From positions 1 through 47,019 of the forward strand of contig JADGRB010000009.1 of assembly GCA_017881315.1 (NCBI GenBank): a stretch of DNA of 47,019 nucleotides, read 5' to 3'. Shown piece by piece: positions 40,976 through 47,019 of the stretch. The position numbers were made by a program, and so were the translations under genes. The stretch is from Pseudomonadota bacterium. GTDB lineage: Bacteria > Myxococcota_A > Polyangia > Fen-1088. The notes below the pieces were generated by a model. It searched no databases, was not told the DNA's origin, and worked only from the letters and a program-made list of their open reading frames with translations. Every line of letters begins with the position of its first letter. The stretch's first letter is position 1.

Positions 40976-42691
40976 ATGGCGCGCATCCTCCTCGTCGACG
41001 ACCAGCCCGGTGGGGCACGCGCCGCCATCGAGAAGGTGGCCCGCGCGGCCAAGGCCGGCGAGATCGAACGGGTGGAGTCGGCCCCGGCGGCGCTGGCGCG
41101 GCTCGACGCGCAGCCCTACGATTTTGTGCTCCTGCCGCCCGAAGGGCTGCGGACGGCGCTCACCGGCGGATTGCGCAGCGGCGTCGACGTCCTGCGCGAG
41201 ACCTTCGACGTGTTCGAGGACGGGGTGTGTCTGGTGGCCCCCGACGGCACGCTCGAGGTCGCGAACGCGATGGGCACGCGGCTCTACGACGGCGGGCTGC
41301 GCCCCGATCTGCAGGCCGCGGCGCGCGACGCGATCACCCGCGGCGTCACGGCGGATCGCAGCCTCTCCGGAGGCGGGCGGGCCTTCGCGGTGCGCGCCTA
41401 CCCGCTGCCCGGGCGGGGCGCGGTGCTCTACGTGCGCGACGCGACCGACGAGCGGGAGCGCGAGATCGGACGTCTCCAGGCCGAAAAGCTGGCGTCGATC
41501 GGCTTGCTCGCCGCGGGCGTCGCGCACGAGATCAACAACCCGGCGGCCTTCGTGCTGGCCAACCTCGAGGCGCTGGCGGGTCACATGCGGCTCATCGAAG
41601 AAAAACTGCGCGACCTGCCCGACGGGGGGGCGACGCGCCTCGCGCTTGCCGATCAGCTCTTCGAGGCCAACGCGATCTTGCAGGAGTCGAAGGAGGGGAT
41701 GGCGCGGATCCACCGGATCGTGCGCGATCTGGCCGCGTTCTCGCACACCGACGAGGACACCAGCGTTCCAATCGACGTGAACGCCGCGGTCGAATCGGCG
41801 CTCAGCATGCTGCGCACCGAGCTCAGGTACCGCGCGCAGGTCGAGCGCGACTTCTCGGCCACCCGGATGGTGCGCGCCAGCGCCGCGCGCCTCGGCCAGG
41901 TGTTTCTGAACCTGATCTTGAACGCCGCCCAGGCCCTCGACGAGGCGGACGCGCGGCGCAATCGGGTGCGCGTGCGGACCTTCGACGACGGCGCCAGCGT
42001 GGTCGTCGAGATCTCCGACAACGGCCCGGGGATCCAGGCGGAGATCCTCCCCCGCATCTTCGAGTCTTTCTTCACCACCAAGCCGCGCGGGATGGGGACC
42101 GGGCTGGGGCTGCCGATCTCGCTGGGTATCGTGCGGGGGCTGGGCGGCGAGATCGTGGTCGAGAGCCGCAACGGGGAAGGGGCGACGTTCCGGGTCCGCC
42201 TGCCGGCCGACGAGACGATCGCGCCGGTCGTGAGCGCCCCCGCGCCCGTGACGATCCGCGCGCGCGGCTATCAGCGACGCCGCATCCTGGCCGTCGACGA
42301 CGAGCCACTGCTCCTCAAGGCCTACCGGCGAATGCTCGGCGACGCGCACGAGCTGGCGACCGCGCTGGGCGGGCACGAGGCGCTGCGCATCCTCGAGCGT
42401 GACGCCGCGTTCGACGTCATCCTGTGCGACCTGCAGATGCCCGAGATGTCCGGCGTGGACCTGTACGCGACCGTGCGTGAACGCTTCCCCGCGCTGGGTG
42501 AACGGTTCGTGTTCGTGACCGGCGGCGCCTTCTCCAGCGACGCGCGGCGCTTCCTGGAGGAGACGGTGGCGGCCGTGATCCAGAAACCGTTCCGGCTCGA
42601 GGATCTGCTGGCGCTCATCGAGCGCGCCGCCCGGGGATCGGAACCCGTCCCCCCGACCTCCTCGAAGTCGCCCGCGTCGCGCCTGAGCTGA
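40976..42691 (+). CDS. Hybrid sensor histidine kinase (degenerate REC / PAS-like / HisKA-HATPase / REC)
   Basis: GVAHEINNPAAF H-box, NLILNAAQAL N-box, GTGLGLPIS G-box, C-terminal ILAVDDEP...VILCDLQMPEMSG. Confidence 0.92.
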   Translation: MARILLVDDQPGGARAAIEKVARAAKAGEIERVESAPAALARLDAQPYDFVLLPPEGLRTALTGGLRSGVDVLRETFDVFEDGVCLVAPDGTLEVANAMGTRLYDGGLRPDLQAAARDAITRGVTADRSLSGGGRAFAVRAYPLPGRGAVLYVRDATDEREREIGRLQAEKLASIGLLAAGVAHEINNPAAFVLANLEALAGHMRLIEEKLRDLPDGGATRLALADQLFEANAILQESKEGMARIHRIVRDLAAFSHTDEDTSVPIDVNAAVESALSMLRTELRYRAQVERDFSATRMVRASAARLGQVFLNLILNAAQALDEADARRNRVRVRTFDDGASVVVEISDNGPGIQAEILPRIFESFFTTKPRGMGTGLGLPISLGIVRGLGGEIVVESRNGEGATFRVRLPADETIAPVVSAPAPVTIRARGYQRRRILAVDDEPLLLKAYRRMLGDAHELATALGGHEALRILERDAAFDVILCDLQMPEMSGVDLYATVRERFPALGERFVFVTGGAFSSDARRFLEETVAAVIQKPFRLEDLLALIERAARGSEPVPPTSSKSPASRLS

Positions 42692-42711
42692 GACGCGTGG
42701 GCGGAGGATCC

Positions 42712-43113
42712 ATGCGCCCCCGCAAGTTGGTGGTGGCCGCCCTGGTGCGGCGGGACACGCGGATCCTGATGTCGCGACGTCGCGCCGATCAGCCGATGCC
42801 CAACCTGTGGGAGTTTCCCGGCGGCAAGGTCGAGCCCGGCGAAGCGCCGGTCGCCGCGCTCGCGCGCGAGGTGCGTGAGGAGCTCGGCTGCGACATCGAG
42901 GTGGGCGGCATCCACGACGTGGTCTTCCACGCGTACCCCGAATTCGATCTGGTCATGCTGGTTTACTCGGCGACCATCGTCCGGGGCACGCCGCGCGCCC
43001 TGGAGGTCGCCGAGGTGGCCTGGATCGAAGCGACGCACGTTCCGTCGCTCGATCTCCTCCCCGCCGACACCCCGCTGGCGCTGGCCCTGGCGGGCACCCA
43101 AGCGGGCGACTAG
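42712..43113 (+). CDS. NUDIX (MutT-like) hydrolase (GTG at 42697 also possible)
   Basis: Nudix box GGKVEPGEAPVAALAREVREELG. Confidence 0.92.
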   Translation: MRPRKLVVAALVRRDTRILMSRRRADQPMPNLWEFPGGKVEPGEAPVAALAREVREELGCDIEVGGIHDVVFHAYPEFDLVMLVYSATIVRGTPRALEVAEVAWIEATHVPSLDLLPADTPLALALAGTQAGD

Positions 43114-44672
43114 CTCGCGTCGGCGGTGGGCGCGTCGGGCGTTGGCCCGTCCGCCGTCGGCTCGGTCGGCGCCTGCGCGTCTGCCGCGGGCTCGGTCGGC
43201 GCCGATGCCGCCGGCGTCGCGATCACGCCGGGGTGGCGGAGCGCCTCGCGTTCGATGGCGCGGGCGGCTTCGGTCGCGTCGCGCTTGCACGCGCCGCACA
43301 TGCCGGGCGCGGCCCAGGCGCCGAGGTGGGTCTGAAGCTGGCTCTCGGGCGGCCAGTAGATCGGCGTCCCGCAGGTCTTGCAGGGGATCTCGATGGTCTT
43401 CTTGTCTTTGAGGAAGTCGCTGCAGACCTGACAACGCCGCTCGGGCGGCCGGATCTCGCGCCGGCGCTTCTTCTTCCCTTTCTTGCCGACGTTGCCCACA
43501 TTGCCCACGCGGACGACCTGGCCAGGGACGCTGCCCGGCGCGGCGCCGCCCGCGGCCAGCGCCTCGGCACCGGCCGCAGGCTCGCCCGCGGCGACGACGA
43601 CGACCGGCGCCTCTCCTTCATCTTCGCCCTTGTGGGTGGGACGAACGCCCGCCGCGAGCTGCGCCGCCTTCGCCCAGGTCCAGGTTCCGTCGCAGTTCTC
43701 CGTCTTGCACGGGAGCTGCCGGTCCTCGAGATCGCCGATCTCCTTGGCGCAGTTTTCACAGTACTGCGGATAGGGATCGCCGGTCTTGCCGCGCACCGCG
43801 CGCGCGAGCTGACCGCCCCGCTTGTCGAGCCAGGTCCCCTTGCAGCCGCTGCGCCGGCAGGGCCGCTCCACGTCTTTGAGCGCCTGGTAAATCGAGATGC
43901 AGCTGTCGCACATCCGGTGCGGCGCCTTGGGCGTCGGCTTGCCGGCCAGGCAGGCGTCGAGCTGATCGCTCCGCGTCCAGGTCCAGGTCTTCTTGCAGCC
44001 CGAGGTCCGGCAGCGCACCGGGCGATCGGCGATCGCGCCGAAGGCCGCGTCGCAGGTCTTGCACATCCGCCGCGGCGGCTCGTTGGGCAGCCCCTGCGCA
44101 TAGGCCTGGATCTGCTCGTCGGCCGACCAGGACCATTTCTCCTTGCAGCCGTTGATGCCGCAGTTGGTGTTCCGATCCTTGAGCTTGCGATAGACGCCTT
44201 CGCACTGGTCGCAGCGCAGCGTCGGATCGCCGAGCTCGGTGTCGGGCGCGCCAGCGACCAGCTGGGCCTGCCGGGTGAAGACCGCCGACCGCACGCAGCC
44301 CGGCACCGCGCAGGGCAGCGGCCGATCGGAGAGCGCGCTCAGCTTCTCCTCGCAGCCATCGCACAGCCGGTGCGGCGGCTTGCGGTTGTTGGCCGCGGCA
44401 ACCACCTGGTCGGAGGCCTTCCAGGTCCACTTGCCCTCGCAGCCCGGTCGATCGCAAGGCCGCAGGGCGTCGGTCGCCTTCGCGAAGACCTGCCGGCAGG
44501 GATCGCACATCGAAGATGCGGGATCGGACGGATCGGCGGCGCCGCGCCCGCCCAGCTTGTTCCCCACCTTGGCGCTGGCCATCGAGATCCAGGTGCGGAC
44601 GCAGCCGGGCACGGAGCAGGGCGAGGACTTCGCCCCCAGTCGATCCGCAAGTGTGAAACCGCCGAGACCCAT
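43110..44672 (-). CDS. Tandem four-cysteine module protein (about eight putative zinc-binding modules)
   Basis: Seven C-x4-C...C-x2-C units and one C-x2-C...C-x2-C unit with recurring W-x-W and DQ; acidic/Pro-rich C-terminus. ATG at 44672 (track uses GTG at 44675). Confidence 0.85.
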   Translation of the reverse strand: MGLGGFTLADRLGAKSSPCSVPGCVRTWISMASAKVGNKLGGRGAADPSDPASSMCDPCRQVFAKATDALRPCDRPGCEGKWTWKASDQVVAAANNRKPPHRLCDGCEEKLSALSDRPLPCAVPGCVRSAVFTRQAQLVAGAPDTELGDPTLRCDQCEGVYRKLKDRNTNCGINGCKEKWSWSADEQIQAYAQGLPNEPPRRMCKTCDAAFGAIADRPVRCRTSGCKKTWTWTRSDQLDACLAGKPTPKAPHRMCDSCISIYQALKDVERPCRRSGCKGTWLDKRGGQLARAVRGKTGDPYPQYCENCAKEIGDLEDRQLPCKTENCDGTWTWAKAAQLAAGVRPTHKGEDEGEAPVVVVAAGEPAAGAEALAAGGAAPGSVPGQVVRVGNVGNVGKKGKKKRRREIRPPERRCQVCSDFLKDKKTIEIPCKTCGTPIYWPPESQLQTHLGAWAAPGMCGACKRDATEAARAIEREALRHPGVIATPAASAPTEPAADAQAPTEPTADGPTPDAPTADAS

Positions 44673-44736
44673 CACGAAAGCCCACTATGCTGACGAAAGG
44701 GCAGCCGCGGCGCAAGGCGAATTGCGCGGGGGTGGC

Positions 44737-44765
44737 TTGCGCCGGCGCGGTGCCAAGGGTAGACA
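44737..44765 (+). promoter_or_regulatory. Weak candidate promoter TTGCGC-N17-TAGACA for tig
   Basis: Motif spacing only; leader would be very short. Confidence 0.25.
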
Positions 44766-44780
44766 AACCCAGCTTTAACC

Positions 44781-46169
44781 ATGCAGATCACGATCGAAGA
44801 CCTCTCCCCCGTCGAGAAACGCGTCGAGTTCGAGCTTCCTTGGTCCGACGTCGCTCCCAAGCTCGACAAGGCTTACGATGCCCTGCGGCGTGGCGTGCGC
44901 CTCCCCGGATTCCGGCCCGGCAAGGTGCCGCGGGCCCTCCTGGAGCGGATGTACCGCCGCCAGGTCGAGGACGACGTGGCCCGGGAGCTGGTCGAGCACT
45001 CGCTGGGGCAGGCGATCCAGGAGAACCAGATCCAGCCGGTGGCGCCACCCGCGGTGGCCGAGATCGAGATCAAGACCGGCGAGCCGTTCAAGTTCTCGGC
45101 CCGGGTCGAGGTCCGCTCGCAGGTCACGCCGCAAGACTACGCCGGGATCCCGGTGTCGCGCCGGCCGCCCAAGGTGACGGACGAGCAGGTCGCCGAGGCG
45201 CTCGAGGGTTATCGGCGCCGACTCACGCAGTTCAAGGCGGTCGAAGGGCGCAAGGTGACGGCCGAGACGGATCTGTTGCAGGTCGAGCTGTCGGGGCGCG
45301 TGGGCGAGCACAAGATCAAGCGGCGCGAGGTGCTGGTCGATCTGGAGGACGACACCAGCGGCCCGTTGCCAGGCCTGGCGGGACGGCTCCGGGGCAAGCC
45401 GATCGGCGGCGACCACATCGAGGTCGACTACACGCTACCGGCCGAGGGGCCGGCCCCCGAGCTGGCGGGGCGCCACGTGCACCTGCACGTCACCATCAAA
45501 GAAGCCCGGCAAAAACAGGTCCCCGCGCTCGACGACGAGCTGGCCAAGGACACCGGCGAGGCCGAGACGCTGGACGGCCTGCGCGCCAAGGTCCGCGAGA
45601 AGCTGATCGAGGCCGACCAGCAGCGGATCAAGCGGGAGGTCTCCCAGGCGCTGGTCAAGGAGATCATCAAGCGCAACGTGTTCCCGGTCGCGCCCGCGCT
45701 CATCGATCGCTACGCGCAGGCGATCGTCAAGCGCGCCAAGAACCAGCTCATGATGATGGGCGTCGACGTCGAGGGGGTCGACGACCAGACGATGCGCGGC
45801 GAGATGCAGGTCGAGGCCGAAGAGGAGGCGCGGGGGGCGATCCTCTTGCAGGCCATCGCCGAGCGCGAGGGGATCACCGCCGGTGACGCCGACCTCCAGA
45901 AGCGGATCGCCGAGCTGGCGGCCGCGCGCAACGAGAACCCCAAGCAGCTCCGCGCCGAGCTGGAGAAGGACCACCGGATCCACCAGATCGAGGCGCAGAT
46001 CCGGGAGCAGAAGACGCTTGATATGCTGATCTCGCAGGCTAAGATCACCGACGGCGAGCCGGTGTCCTCGTTGATCGTCACGCCCGAAGAGGCGCGGCGG
46101 GAGGCACAGGCGGCGCAAAAAACCGGCCCGAAGCCCGGCCCGAAGAAGAAAAAGGACCCCACCCCATGA
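44781..46169 (+). CDS. tig: Trigger factor
   Basis: [27 protein letters not shown]-terminal domain; followed by clpP and clpX. Confidence 0.95.
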   Translation: MQITIEDLSPVEKRVEFELPWSDVAPKLDKAYDALRRGVRLPGFRPGKVPRALLERMYRRQVEDDVARELVEHSLGQAIQENQIQPVAPPAVAEIEIKTGEPFKFSARVEVRSQVTPQDYAGIPVSRRPPKVTDEQVAEALEGYRRRLTQFKAVEGRKVTAETDLLQVELSGRVGEHKIKRREVLVDLEDDTSGPLPGLAGRLRGKPIGGDHIEVDYTLPAEGPAPELAGRHVHLHVTIKEARQKQVPALDDELAKDTGEAETLDGLRAKVREKLIEADQQRIKREVSQALVKEIIKRNVFPVAPALIDRYAQAIVKRAKNQLMMMGVDVEGVDDQTMRGEMQVEAEEEARGAILLQAIAEREGITAGDADLQKRIAELAAARNENPKQLRAELEKDHRIHQIEAQIREQKTLDMLISQAKITDGEPVSSLIVTPEEARREAQAAQKTGPKPGPKKKKDPTP

Positions 46170-46801
46170 GCGAGTTCGACGCACCTCCCCCCGCGATCCG
46201 GAACTTCATCATTCCGACGGTCATCGAGCAGACCCACCGGGGCGAGCGCGGCTGGGACATCTTCTCGCGCCTGCTCAAGGACCGGATCATCTTTCTCGGC
46301 ACGGCGGTCGACGATCAGGTCGCGAACATCGTCATCGCGCAGCTGCTCTTTCTCGAGAGCGAAGATCCCGACAAGGACATCATGCTCTACATCAACTCCC
46401 CGGGCGGGATGGTGACGGCCGGGATGGCCATCTACGACACCATGCAGTACGTGCGGCCCGACGTGGCGACGTTCTGCATGGGGCAGGCGGCCTCGATGGG
46501 CGCGTTCCTGCTGGCGGCCGGCGCCAAGGGCAAGCGGTTCTCGCTGCCGCACGCCCGGATCCTGATTCACCAGCCGCTGGGTGGGTTCTCGGGGCAGGCG
46601 ACCGACATCGACATCCACGCCAAGGAGATCCTGCGGACCCGCGACAAGCTCAACGAGCTCCTGGTCAAGCACACCGGCCAGCCCATGGAGCGGATCAAGT
46701 CCGACACCGAGCGCGACTACTTCATGAGCGCCATCGAGGGCAAGGAGTACGGCCTCATCGACGAGGTGCTCATCCAGAAGCCGACCGGACCGGTGAAGTA
46801 G
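46166..46801 (+). CDS. clpP: ATP-dependent Clp protease proteolytic subunit
   Basis: [52 protein letters not shown]. Confidence 0.98.
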   Translation: MSEFDAPPPAIRNFIIPTVIEQTHRGERGWDIFSRLLKDRIIFLGTAVDDQVANIVIAQLLFLESEDPDKDIMLYINSPGGMVTAGMAIYDTMQYVRPDVATFCMGQAASMGAFLLAAGAKGKRFSLPHARILIHQPLGGFSGQATDIDIHAKEILRTRDKLNELLVKHTGQPMERIKSDTERDYFMSAIEGKEYGLIDEVLIQKPTGPVK

Positions 46802-46847
46802 CGCTGGCGCTCGCCGTTGGGCGGGTGCGTGTGCTACATTTTTATTG

Positions 46848-47019
46848 GTGCCGACCGAGCGCAAGCGCGACGATCACGGGAACCTCTCTTGCTCTTTCTG
46901 CGGGAAGAGCCAGAAGGAGGTCAAGAAGCTGATCGCGGGGCCCACGGTCTACATCTGCGACGAGTGCATTGGCCTCTGCAACGACATCATCGCTGAAGAG
47001 GTGGAGAAGGACGAGCCGT
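46848..47019 (+). CDS. clpX: ATP-dependent Clp protease ATPase subunit ClpX, N-terminal fragment (runs off window)
   Basis: My translation from GTG 46848: [57 protein letters not shown]. Not in the ORF track because of the edge. Confidence 0.93.
   Translation, partial: MPTERKRDDHGNLSCSFCGKSQKEVKKLIAGPTVYICDECIGLCNDIIAEEVEKDEP

Noticed and set aside
40835-42376. 513-aa minus-strand ORF opposite the hybrid kinase
   Set aside because: Shadow ORF with compositionally biased translation.

Overview
The window is about 47 kb of GC-rich DNA, compact and dominated by housekeeping operons. Gene order and content fit a deltaproteobacterial/Myxococcota-type chromosome, which is inference. Clusters read from the translations: a metallophosphoesterase; a Crp/Fnr regulator followed by alr-mlaE-mlaF-mlaD; yceD-rpmF-plsX-fabH-fabD-fabG-acpP-fabF; M24 aminopeptidase and hrpB; a large Ser/Thr kinase-ATPase-TPR protein; an ABC ATPase, an M50 protease, scpA-scpB-rluB; purH-purD-purE-sua5; phoH / GAF-HD-GYP / ybeY; apaG; a TIGR01777 epimerase; a hybrid histidine kinase; a NUDIX hydrolase; and tig-clpP-clpX (clpX truncated by the window end). 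I saw no rRNA, tRNA, CRISPR array, phage or transposase. The items most worth a second look are: (1) a 521-aa protein made of about eight tandem four-Cys (CxxxxC...CxxC) W-x-W modules, divergent from tig-clpPX; (2) an ABC ATPase that resembles the eukaryotic CAF16/ABCI type more than ordinary transporters; (3) an MCE/MlaD protein with what looks like a C-terminal outer-membrane beta-barrel; (4) an 80-bp tandem repeat with a diverged dispersed copy that keeps two hairpins; (5) a sigma-54-type promoter plus a long palindrome upstream of the Crp/Fnr gene; (6) a 5'-UTR hairpin that would sequester the Shine-Dalgarno of a lipoprotein gene. No confirmed new defence or mobile system was found; the novelty claims are hypotheses.
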